Shown piece after piece: positions 1 to 12,000 of a DNA stretch of 64,000 nucleotides. The stretch lies in assembly GCA_037447655.1 (NCBI GenBank), contig JBBHKE010003210.1, positions 62,001 through 126,000 of the forward strand, read 5' to 3'. The DNA is from Zygnema cylindricum (taxonomy: Eukaryota > Streptophyta > Zygnematophyceae > Zygnematales > Zygnemataceae). The position numbers were made by a program, and so were the translations under genes. Each line of letters starts with the position of its first letter. The first letter of the stretch is position 1. The notes beneath the pieces are model-generated. The model had not been told where the DNA came from. It worked only from the letters and a program-made list of their open reading frames with translations, and searched no databases.

Positions 1-1372
1 TGACAATATGGAAGGTAAGAATGCTGTGTGGAATGATAGATCAATATGTAGACCTCCCGAAATCTTGCCTACCACGAGTGCCGTCTGATCTGTGGTTATA
101 GTCCGGGCATGAACCTCGTCTCCAAGTGCCATGGAGCTGCGGATATTCGTACTAAAGTCGCATATTCTGAGCTGAAGGACAAGAAACGAAGGTACAAGCG
201 ACGACAAAAAGCAACGAGATGCGGGAATGTACATTGTAGATTCCGAACCAAAAAGAAAGGATTCGGAAGATTTGAGAGGCTGGAATTTCTCATCCCAGCG
301 CAGTAGAAGTGCAGAATCGTACAAGCAAAAGTTTCTGAGCCACCGAAATTGGCATGCTGAGCTCTTGGTAAAGTCAACGGAACATTTAATTTAACGCCTG
401 GACCAATTTCGGGCAGTTTTACACGTGTGAAACAGTGCATATCGGCATTTGATACGCGGGAAAATCGTACCATTAGAGACGAAAAGTTTTAAGAGTTGAA
501 GTTTTGGCGTTATAGAACATTATAACGCCCTCTGATATTATTACCGTCAAAGGATTCTGGTGGGATAAAAATTGTTGTACATACACGTGTCGAAAACTTT
601 ATGGTTCCCGAAGACAATATTAGCGCTTTAGGATCTTCCAAAACGAATTTTAACAATCCTCAAAATGCGTTCTTTATGAACGGTTCAAGATCTATCTTAA
701 CTCTTACACACGTGTAAATCCCAACGCTGCATTGAATCTTCAGGTATCGTACGACTTCTATGCGCATATACCCATAGGCGGGCCTGCGTCCACTCGTGCA
801 TAAATGCCAAACGTGGTCCTTTAATGGACTCAAATCGACATTAATGATCTAGTAGTTGCACGAAAGAAAAATTTTACCGTCATTTTGAGTGTGAAGAAAG
901 TTTCTTCAAGAAACTGACAAACGACGAATCAGGAAACAAACAGATTTTTGTTCACCGGTTTTCGTACGCTCAGCTAAACCAGATGTACGGCAACAAAGTG
1001 GTACGCTGCCCATCGCTAACTAGGTACGAGTTAATCACTCTAACTCGAGTGAGTGTATTTTAGGCATTTAGCCAAAAAACTTCATTTAATGTTTATAAAA
1101 CTATTTAATTATGGAACCAAAATCTATCCACGTGGCAAAACATGAGTTAACGCCAATAATTTCTAATATGTATATTTTTCGCATCCGTTGTACTTGCACA
1201 GATGTTTTGGTATTGAAGACGAAACAGTTCGAAAAAAAGCACAACTTGCTGAAATTAACATTTAGTTTAAAGTTGATAAACCACCATATACTAAAAACAA
1301 CATAATAGTGATTCAAAGCTTTTGTAAGCGCGCGAACAATCCTGATTTTGCTTTTACAAACCATTATATTCT
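1..1372. other. AT-rich intergenic sequence
   Basis: I see no gene here. Open frames on both strands are short and have no recognisable motif. Near 1010-1060 lies a stretch (GCCCATCGCTAAC, then TTAATCACTCTAACTCGAGT) that recurs in diverged form at about 30365-30412, so it is probably the end of a dispersed small repeat. Confidence 0.5.
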
Positions 1373-3158
1373 TTGACAAGCAGCCTTTCCTTCTCGGCCA
1401 ATGGTGATCTCATTCCTCTCTCCTCTACGACTGGCACTCGCCAAGGCGACCCTCTCAGCGAACCTTTGTTCGCCCTCGCCCATTACCGGGCCCTTCGTGC
1501 CTCTGCAGCCGCCTTCCCTTCTTGCCTTTTCCCTTCGGTCGCAGATGACACGCACATCATTGGGCCCAAGGAACAAGTCGTGTTGGCACATGATTTTTTT
1601 AGGGAACGTTTAGCCGAACTCAACCTTTCAGTCCAACCGTCGAAGTGTGTTATTTGGTCTCCTCAGGATATTCCACTTTCTTTTACCCCCCCTCTTGGTT
1701 TTCAAACCCCTTCTCCCTCCGATGGCATTCGTGTGCTTGGTTGCCCCCTTGGTTCAGATACTTTCGTGACCCAATTCCTTCATGATGCTTTACAGACAGA
1801 TCTGGACCAAGTGGATGACCTAAGTCACCTTCCAGATCCCCAAGTTGATTTTGCTATGTTAACCATATGTTTTCCCCATCGCCCTTCTTACCTTACTCGT
1901 ACATCCCTTCCCACCTCAACATTTGTTTCCTCTCTCTCGACTTTTGACGATCGCCTCATGGACGTCCTCCACACTCTGTTAGGTCGTGGGGCATGTGATC
2001 GCGAGTCTGGGCCATCAACCCATATTCAAGCATCCCTCCCTATCTCTACTGGGAGGTTGGGTCTACTATCGACCGCTGGTGTTGCTCCCGCCGCCTATGT
2101 GGGAAGTTGGTGTTTTATTGCATCTACTATTGTTTCCCGTTTCTTAGCTGGGGACACCCCCGTTCTAGCTACGGTTATCCCTAGGGTTTCAGACGGTGGG
2201 TTCGCCCTCGAGCCATCTTTATTGGACGCCTCACGTTCTCTTCCTCCCCATGCCCTAGTTGATGTGCCGATTTTCTCCACTCTTGTTACAAAATCTGTTG
2301 AGCGTGTATAGGAATCGATTTCCGACCGGGTTGTTGCCACCATTAAATCCGATCTTCTCCAGACGCTTCCCTTCGATTCTTCGTGTGCCCGTTTTCTCTC
2401 ATGTGGTGGACCTGGTTTAGGGTCTTGGCTTCTCGCCACATCTATTTTGTCCACTCCGATTTTCACCTGCTCAATTCACCACCGCCCTCCGATTTCGCCT
2501 CGGCCTCCCCCATCCTCTACTTGGTCCTCTTATTTGTGCACGTGGTCGTGTCTTGAGGCCCGATGGTGTACATTTGCTTGGCTGCTCCCATGGGGGAGAT
2601 TTGATCCTGGCGCACGACACTATTCGCGACACCGTTGCGACTATCGTTGCGGAAGGGGGCTTTTTTGAGCGTCGAGAGGTTTCTCATATTATTCCCTTGC
2701 GTCGGATTGATGTTGTTTTGCTTGATGGTGCCCGTCGCATCTTCGGTGATATTGTTCTGGCGAACCCTACTTCAGGTACAATTTTTGGTCAGGCGGCTCG
2801 ACATGTTGGGGTGGCAGCTCGTGATGCCGCTAAGGCAAAGGAGCGTGATTATGCCCACCGGGACCCTATGGATGACTTTATTCCGATGGTGGTTGAGATC
2901 TTTGGTTGTTTGGGTGTTGCACTGGACGAGTTTCTTCGTACTTGTGCTCGACGTGCTTTCGAGCGCTGAAGACCTGGGAGCCCTCCTTCTTCGGTCCTTA
3001 CTTCTTTTTATCGTCAACGCTTATCGGTGGCTTTACAGCGAGTGCAGGCTTCTATTATCCTCCGATCGGCTGTTGGGGTTATGGATCGTCACCGTGTTCC
3101 GGAATTCCCTCAACGTGCCCCCCCAGGCTGGGGGGACTTACGGGGTTGCTTTTCGTAG
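1373..3158 (+). pseudogene. Decayed LINE (non-LTR retrotransposon) RT and C-terminal domain
   Basis: This is a 5'-truncated reverse transcriptase of a non-LTR element. The first frame (1373-2311) carries the RT motif GTRQGDPLS, the catalytic motif VADDTHIIGP (an ADD box), then LSVQPSKCVIW and VLGCPLGS, all in the usual order for LINE RTs. A TAG stops it at 2309. The frame then shifts by one near 2470. The new frame (from about 2472) reads the C-terminal domain: a Cys/His stretch around LICARG...GVHLLGC...GGD, a HD-x-(I)RD motif, then RRIDVVL...GDIVLANP...AKAKERDY. This layout resembles the Cys/His plus possible PD-(D/E)XK-like tail seen in many such elements; the nuclease reading is inference. 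A second stop (TGA, 2967) precedes the tail LTSFYRQRLSVALQRVQ, which ends at TAG 3156. With two stops and a frameshift it is not functional. A diverged second copy of the tail lies at 19140-19330. Confidence 0.85.
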
Positions 3159-3749
3159 ATATTTAATTGATTTAGGGTTGGGGATGTAGTTTTGGTTTTG
3201 TGAGTTGTCGTGCTCTCGTTTTGAGTTTGTGTGCTTTTATTTTCGTTGTTGTTTGTTTCCTTTTATATTGTGTTCCCATCGCTATATTTGTTTTTTATTG
3301 TAGTTTTCAGTTTTGTCCATGCCACCCCTTTTGTAGCCCCGGACTCAAATGGATTACCATCGTGCTTTTTAATTTATCTTGTCATTTGTATCTATAAGAG
3401 CCTATGAAACCATATTGATAAATACATGTTGGTAATATAATTTGTGTATTATTTATCCAAAACCAAAGGGAATCTTAAATTCTTACTTATCTGATAAAGG
3501 CATTTCTTTGTCATTTAGATACTCTACTTACAAAACACATAATCCATATTTCATTTGGCTTTGAGCACTTTGCCAAAGCCAATATAATTCATAATTATTT
3601 ATTACTTCATATTTCAATTCTAAAGCTGCAACATGAGTCTCAACTAAACTCCATTCACCTTCTTATCTTCAAGGAGGGTCCTTGACCGTCGAACCCTTTT
3701 TGGTGTGGATAGGTTGTTTATTTTCAAGGACCCGGGCCATTGTCCCGTA

Positions 3750-3751
<2 letters not shown>

Positions 3752-3782
<31 letters not shown>
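3752..3782. repeat. Poly(T) run of 31 bases
   Basis: This is an uninterrupted T homopolymer directly after GGGCCATTGTCCCGTACC. Read on the - strand it is a poly(A) run, but no recognisable retroelement body precedes it on that strand. Confidence 0.9.
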
Positions 3783-4340
3783 CAACTTTAGTGCAAGTCA
3801 TTTTATATTAAACTTCAACTTTCCCTTCTTGCCTCTTTTCTTTTGACCCATATAATTGACCCTCTCAATCAGGTTGATGTATCCTTATGGTTTTGGTACA
3901 AGTTGTATGTAAAACATGACAACACATCATAGATAGAGCAAAAACAACATGCATACGGATCTATTTCTAAATAATCAATTTCTTTAACAATGTCACCCAA
4001 CCTCATTGATTTTTGCACAAATGTTGTCCATATTCAATTGGGTTTATTATTCCAATTTCAGAGGGCTATAGATGCCTTATCATCATATTCCTATACAACA
4101 ACATTAAAGGCATAAGAGGATAAAACGGCATCATTTTACTTTCATTCTATTATACAAAAAGGATCAACCAATGTTTCCTAGCAAAGATTTTGAAAAATGA
4201 AACCAAAACCATTAGGGCCAAAAAAAAACCATTTGATTAACAAAAAAGGCTAAACAATTGATAGAACCATGGATCAAAAGTTTGAAAAGGAGTGCAAACA
4301 GTTAGCTAGTGACCCAGTATCGTAGAATATTGTGCCCTAT

Positions 4341-4370
4341 GTATATATAGATAGATAGATAGATAGATAA
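4341..4370. repeat. (GATA)n microsatellite
   Basis: The sequence ATATATAGATAGATAGATAGATAGATAAG contains about six tandem GATA units. It is simple sequence with no other function visible. Confidence 0.9.
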
Positions 4371-4780
4371 GCATGCACCGGATAATGCTTATAACATGCA
4401 TACAGTACCAGGTAACCATATGTGACGTTTGCACACGTTCTCACACTTTTGACCAATGGATAAAACGACAACAAATTGTTGCTATGTACACAACAACCAC
4501 CACCACAACAAATGCAAATCAAACTAAAAACAAAAGTGAAGATCCGAGAAAGAAACAAAAATTACGAAAAACATGATAACAAAAAAAGTTGTCAACTAAG
4601 AGCAAGTGAAGTAATTCAGGAAAAACAAATCAAAACGAAACAAAAAATTCCAACAAAAGTCAAAGAAACGGCAAAAAAAAGGCTTAAATTACATGGTGAT
4701 TTTATGGAAAAAAATGTAATCGACTACAAGGTGATGTATAGTGAAACAAAAAGTGTTTTAATGGAAAACATTTACATGAT

Positions 4781-6013
4781 TTACACAAATTTTGCGGAAA
4801 TTTGTTGTGAAGCGCCCTCAATTAGTGTGGATTCTCTTTCAAGTACGGCTGCACCGATACCCTGTGATGTGACGTTGACACCGTACTCGTTGAAGTACCC
4901 CTCAGACGTCACCACCAACACTTTGGCTCTGGAGGGGGAAGAGGGGAGGGAGAGAGAGAGGTTGTTGTGTACCAGTATACTGATTTTCTTCCCCTTTTGT
5001 TTTGTTTTTGGTGGGATATAACTTAACGCCTCTGTATCCAATTTTTTCTTTTCGAGTTTCTAGAGTTTTTCTGTTTCCTCATCTCTTTCTCTTTTGTTTT
5101 TTTTTCCCTTTCGTTTTTTGTCTTTTTTTGTTTATGAGCGTTCAACTGCTTTAGCTCGTGATAATTGTCACCCAATAATTTGAATCGATGAAATTATTTT
5201 GAACACACTTTGAAATTCCCGCATTCATTTTTACTTCGTTTTTTTTTCCTCTTTGGTTTTTATCAGCAAGGAAGAGGGAGGGAGGGGGACACGGAGAGAG
5301 AGTGGGGATGAGATAACAAAAGTGAGAAGAAGGGGTAGAGAGATAAAAAAAACAACTTCTCCCTTCACTTCCAAACCCCAAGTTAAACATAAAAAAATGA
5401 CTATCATACAAAATAACTTTAATATTATTTGTGGAATTGAAGGTTAGGATTTTACCTTCCGTCGGGACCTTCCGTTTTGTCTTTTGTGATGGCACAAAAA
5501 CTGCAAAAGACAAAATAAACAAGAAAAACAAATTAAAAAAACAACGGCAAATAGAACCAATAAATGGATAAATACATCAATTGACACATCAATCATTAAA
5601 CAAATCATTAAGTAAAGTGAAAAGGACCAAATAAACGATCAATTATAAGGTAAGTTTTTAAAAATTTGAGGTTTTAACGGTTTTAGACTATACAACTTTT
5701 CAAGGTTTTGTGAATGATTCGTAAACCACGTTCACGGCCAAAGTCTCAAGGATGCCAAAGGTAACCCTTTGGTCTCCCCTTTTTAAACCCTTTTCTACCC
5801 TTTTTTTTTAGACCCCTTTTTATAACCCTATTTTTGAACCCCTTTTGAATTTCACTTTGAGAAGAAAGCCTCAAAAAGAAAACTCGATAGGAAACTACAA
5901 AAAAAGGAAAAGAAAAGGAAAAAAGTAGAAATGCGGCGAACGGAGAAAGACAAAACAAAACAAAATATGCCTTACCTCTGAAAAAAAAGCCTCAAATACC
6001 GAGAGAGAACAGC

Positions 6014-6045
<32 letters not shown>

Positions 6046-9000
6046 AAAAAAACGGAAAAGAAACTGGAAGAAAAAATAGTTAGCGAGCTACCTGGGAACG
6101 CCACGTGGCGATCCATTGTGAATAGTGACCAAGCAACGCTCCGACTCCACCGACTCCGCCAAAGCCTCCGACACCACCGACGCCAAAACATGTCCGGCCA
6201 AGCCTCGCTGCCTGGGGAGGCCATGAGAAGGAAATGACATTTGGAAACCATGGAATAGACAAGACATTAGCAAACCATGGGATGGAAATGAAATCAGGGA
6301 ACCATGGGATTGAAAAGACATTAGGAGAGAATGGAATTGAAATGACATTAGGAAACCATGAGGTTGAAATGCCATGAAGAAATCTTCCGCCAAAATGGTA
6401 TGCCTAGAGTTTGTTTTTCCATATAGTTTGAAGATTACAAACTTACTTTTTATTTCCACTTTATCTTTTTCATAGGAAGTTGTAATGCTTTTACTTTCTC
6501 ATTCTCTCTCCCTGTCCATTTCTTACCGTCAATGTCATTTCTATCCCATGGTTTCTTAATATCCTTCCAGTCCCATAGATTCTTGATGTCCTTTCAATTC
6601 CACGGTTTCCTAATGTCAAATCAATCCCATATTAAAGATTCACCTTTTATGAGTATTTGTCCCTAAATGGAATAGATGCACCGTTCCGTTTTCCGTTGTC
6701 GCCCCCAAGAGGGAGGAGGAGGGAGAGAAGGAGAGAGAGTAGATGGCGGCCGGATAGGAACCACGTCGAAAACTGTACACCTGGAAACGAAGTGGGGGAG
6801 AGAGGGAGGAGGGAAGGAGGGAGGGAGGGAGGGAAGGAGGTGGCATACATTTTAGATTTTTTCAGGGTTTTAAGATTTCATGGAAATTTTAGGGCTTTTT
6901 TGAGGTCACTTTGGACATTTTCCAATTTCCAGTTTTGTTCGCATTTAAGGTTTTCTTTGGTAATTTTAGAGGGAGAGAAGAGGAAGAGATGAGGGAGAGA
7001 GTAGAGAGTAGGAGAGGCGGGAGTAAGGGAAAGAGGAAGAAAGGAAAAGATCGGGAAGAGAGGAGGAAAAGAGGAAAGAGGAGGAATCAAGAGGACGGAG
7101 AGAGGAGGGATTGAGGGAGGGAGGGAAAGAGGAGGTAGAATGGCCACTAATAAGGGTGGGCCACCCTACCTTCTCTAAAACCTCTGGTTCTTAACCATCA
7201 TCCCAAAGCTAACACCAATGCCAACCTGGACCGTCATTCCAAACCTACCACCTATCGTAACAGTTTCAATTCTAACCGTACTTTCAATCACCTGTTCCCC
7301 CCCCTCCCTCTCCCCCTCCCCTCTCCTCTCCCTCTCTCCTCCCCCCCTCTCTCCTCTCCTCCCCCTCTCTCCCTCCCCTCCCTCTCTTTCCTTTCCCTCC
7401 TCCGACCTTGGTTGTCTGTGGCACAGCGAAAACCCGTACGACTGTCCCTCTCTCGGAGGCCGTCGCCAGCATCTGGCCGTCCAGAGAGAACGACATCACA
7501 CTCAGGGGGGCCACGTGGGCCTGGATCTGATGACACATGGCACTCACAAAGGGAGCCACACATGGGAGTCAGAGAGAAACTGACACACGGCGGCCAGGAA
7601 GGAAGTGACACGTGGCAGTCAGAGAGGGAGTGACTTGCGGCAGTCAGACAGGAAGTGGCACAAGCCAGTCAAACAGAGTGGCATGTGACAGTCGTAGAGA
7701 AACTGGCACGTGGTAGTCAGGCAGGAAGTGACACATGGCAGTCTGAAAGGAAGTGACATGTGGCAGTCAGACAGGAATCGAGATGTGGCAGTCAGTCAAA
7801 AAGAGTTACATGAATCACAAAGGAAGTGACATATGGCAGTAAGTTAGCAAGCGATACGTGGCAGGCAGACACAGTGAGAGAGACGAAGGGAATGGGTGAG
7901 AATGGCTTTTTACGTATGACTTTTTCTTTTTCCTGACAGAAGAACAAAATATGGCTAGGGAGGATTTTTTTGGACAAGACAGATAGTTGTAAAGGATAAA
8001 AGACCATAGGAGTTCAGAGAAGACAGCATTTAAGCAAACACAACAGAAGGTACCTGACAGAAAAGGTTCCATTTAAGTTTTTTTTTATCTTTTACCAAAA
8101 CTGAGAAAAGACCAGGCTATCTTGAGCAAGAAGTTTCAGATGCAATAAAATCTCAAAAAAGAAAAAACAGGATATTTGACATACACATGTGGCATTTCTA
8201 TCCCTACACTACTTTTATACGCAGGTATATTCTTAGATATTTATGTTTGCCCGTGAAAATACAAGAATTTTCCAAATATGACAATCATCCGAGGAAAGGC
8301 AAATCGGCTAATTTGTTACATAATCTGCAAAAAGAAAGCCTAATATATTCTTCACAAGATTGTAACAACATGACCAGACTTCCAAATATTCCAGATTTCA
8401 AAACCATATCAGACAAGAATGCTACGTATACATATGAAGATACTGTTTCCAAGACGACAACGATGAAGTGACACACATCAACGGATTGTGTCCCAGATAA
8501 GACATAAAAAGTAGGACTATATGATGAAATACACTGCGAATCGCTGTTAGCATTAAGATATATTGAGTATGAGCACTGTTTTAGTCAAAACAACACTATT
8601 CAAGCCATTCAAATTTTGGTCAAAAAGACATGGGCGATTCTGAACCGCTTACAAAATCATCCTTACATGTTGTTATTGAACACTAGTTGCTATTGATGAT
8701 GGAGCCTTAAACTGACCTGGCAAACTGTCCTGAGGTTGAGAGCGTCATAAATGAGTGCTGCGCCTGATGTGGCGCTCCCTGGGAGAGCCAGGTGGCAGTT
8801 GGAGGCGTTCAGAGAGAGGGCGCAAAGGCCTGGCACCGCCCTGCACAAAACAGAACAGATCAGAAACCCTAAAAGGAACCCTTTTGCAGGAAAATTGGCC
8901 TTCTGCAGAAAAAATCGTTTATGATGCAGAAAAATTACCCTTTAGCAGAAAAAAATACTTTTGCACGAAAAATGGCCTTTGCAGAAAAAATCCTTTTTTG

Positions 9001-12000
9001 TGCAGAAAAATTACCCTTTTGCAGAAAATTTAACCAAAGTGCAGAAAAAAATGGCCCAGTGCAGAAAATTTGGCTTAGACTTCAGAATTTTAGGCTCATT
9101 GCAGAAAAAAAATGGCTCAGAGAATAATCTGGAAAAATTGGCAGATAGACTGACCGATTGAAAAATGACATTTTGCAGAAAATCCATAGTGTTCTAATAG
9201 TGATTTTCAAAAACCCAGGGCTTAAAAATCCATACAGTAAAGTGAAAAATGACCACTTTTGTTCAATACACCGAGTATCACTTTTAGCATTTATGTTTTT
9301 GTTGGCCCTTAAACTCATTTTCCCCCGTGCACACTCGTTGAATTTTTCATCCTATGTTTTTTTTTAATCGACGGTTTTTTTTAATCGACGGTTTTTTTTA
9401 ATCGACGGTTTTTTTTAATCCTACAGCTTTTTTAATCTGACGGTTGCGATGAAAAGATAAGTTTCTTACGTTCTGATTGGCGGTCTCGAAATGAAAATCA
9501 GAGAGCTGTCCACACAGAAAAGTTTATTTAAGTACTAAAAAAAGCATTGACTCTAACAACAATATACGGTGTACTACAATTGGGGAACCCTTTATAATTT
9601 GGTGCCTTCATGAGTTCTGTCAGACCCATTTGATGAAAAGTGGAAAAGGAGAAAAAAGCCTAAGGATAATAAGAATAAAAAAAAAGGTTTTACACTTCAT
9701 GTTCTCCAAAATTAGTTGAAAGCCCATTTATGGAAAAAAAGAATCAAAGAATAACGGAATTGACTGGTACTTCTTGTTCTCATCACCAATTTCAGGAAAC
9801 ACACAAAAGATCAATTTTTTTTTATTTTTTTTTTATATTGATCATCGATTTCTTTTCCACCTAAACAACCTAACCTGAAAAAACATTAACCTGAACAAAT
9901 TTTGAAACCTTTCAAATTTTCAACAAGATTTATCTGAGAACAAAAAGTCAAGTGATAATAAATACGTGCAAAACTTATGGCTGTTACTGCTGTGCCCCAG
10001 ATCAGGACAAAAAAAGGTTACGGCTTTGTCTTTATTCACCTTTTGGATTGTGACAGGTGTCGAGTGTATCGAGCACCGCCAGCTTCTCGAGATCGTGAAT
10101 ATAAACTTTTTTGTCCAAAACCACGACGAGTCTACAAAAAATACATAAAGAACAAAAAGAGGATGTACGTTTTTAGCAAACGTCTCTTAACGAATTGGAA
10201 CAGATGCGCAATCCATACTCACACAAATTCGTTTAGTTTTGGACTTTAAAAAATAATCCTTTGTTCACATTCAAACATACTCCGTATTGTCGAATATTTT
10301 CAGTCAATGTATTAGGGTTTATACATGTTCATCAGTTAAAGGCCTTGACAAACAGAAATGTTCCATCAATATTTACAATACTTGACCGAAAACATTATTT
10401 AGAGCAAGAAGTAAAATAAAACAAACGAAAGCCAGGTTTTGTAGAATATTCTCCACGGATATTCTCAACTATGGAATACTACACCAGGAACCGCTATTAA
10501 TGTTAATAACACTACATCAGTCCCGGTATTTTTTGCCCTATGAACACAAAATAGCGTCAATAGTACTGTTTTTTTTTTTAACGTGGTTCACAATCGGCGA
10601 CATCAGTCAGACCAAAACGAGAATTATTAACCCTAAAACAGTCCTAATACTCATTATTTCTTACCGCTAATAGCGATACACAGATACTCTATGAGAGAGA
10701 ACAAGCAAGAAGAACTAATACCACACAAATCAAAGGGATTATCCAGATCTACAGCTTTATTTCCAAGCGTAAAACGTTTATTGCAAATGTAAAAATGTAA
10801 ATTCACACGATTCCTGTTTTTTAACCCTCTAACAAAATTCACAACAATTTTAGTAATTGTTTTAGCACTCATTTACATCTCCTTGTTAAAGCATCGCAAT
10901 AGTATCCCCAATATTTTTTCGATGATCGAAGAGTGATGCAAAAATTCAAAATAAAAGCAATTGCTCCGCGAAAACTCAAAAAATAATCCAAAAGTTGTTC
11001 TTAAAAATGGAGAACATTTTCAAATACTACCAACAGGGCAATAAGCAGCACCGGATTTCATAGAACTCTAGTCACCAAAACTTTTTTTTTTTTCATTTTA
11101 GTCTAAACAAACAAATCACCACATAACAAACATCTTCCTTCACATGAAAAATACAATGACAAATTTTCCGGCTAATAATTTCCATCCCCACTTCCTAGAC
11201 TCAAGTCCAGCAAAAAGGAAAGATTCATCCTGACACCTTTGACCCACCCAGAGATTGCCCCTTAACTGCCCAATCCATGAAGGTTGGGTTTGAATGAATT
11301 TTTAGATGAATTGAGTTTATATGAATATTTCCCATGAAGTTTGTTGAATGACGTATACACACACTATATGGGGAGACAACATCAATAGCTTAAAACGACT
11401 ACACGTGATACTAGAGAGAAATTGGCAACCCTAGATATTATCGTTACAGATTACGAATGAATTCCGAACATTATTGCGTATGTATTACAAATACATTGCA
11501 AATTCATTACGTACATGTCTATGCTAACAATAAAAAAAGTACAAAACCAATTGTGTGAGTAAAGCTTTCACCTTAATCATGTGGATACACTAAGAGTATG
11601 GATGGAAAGGAAACATCCTAAAACAGTTCATGTATGTAGACAAACTATGACTTACAAGGACCCTTGTAGTCCAGACAATTTCCCTTCCGGGTACACTAGT
11701 CCACATCAATTTCGGTCTACGGCTCCAAAGTCACATGTCTCATACTACCTACAATGAGAGAAGCAATTCAAGAATATCATCGACAACAACACACATGATA
11801 TATGTGAAAGTGAATTTGAACGTTACATCATTAATTTGCGAATGCATAATATTACGAATGTGATTTCCAATGATACATAACTACCCTGTGGATATGAACA
11901 GAAATACTGCTGTGAAAACTTTGGAATTTCATGAGGTTGTCCCTTAAAATATTTCTGGATTCGAGGGCTAGAGTTTTTAGGCTTCAAAACGTTTCATTTT

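Larger units (their letters stand above)
3159..4780. other. LINE 3' flank and AT-rich intergenic sequence
   Basis: From 3159 to about 3420 the sequence is T/G-rich and probably the 3' untranslated part of the LINE. The rest is AT-rich without a credible gene. It includes a 31-base T run and a (GATA)n tract, and it runs into the 3' flank of the ATG18-like gene on the other strand. Confidence 0.5.

Noticed and set aside
4476-5021. + strand open frame of 181 codons
   Set aside because: It is lysine-rich translation of A-rich DNA and overlaps the last, well-supported exon of the ATG18-like gene on the other strand.
8875-9190. Serial TTTTGCAG acceptor-like motifs suggesting a + strand exon ladder
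   Set aside because: The motifs are parts of a minisatellite and the enclosing gene is on the - strand.
9353-9440. Regular repeats as a CRISPR array
   Set aside because: The 17-base units are directly tandem without unique spacers, and the genome is eukaryotic.
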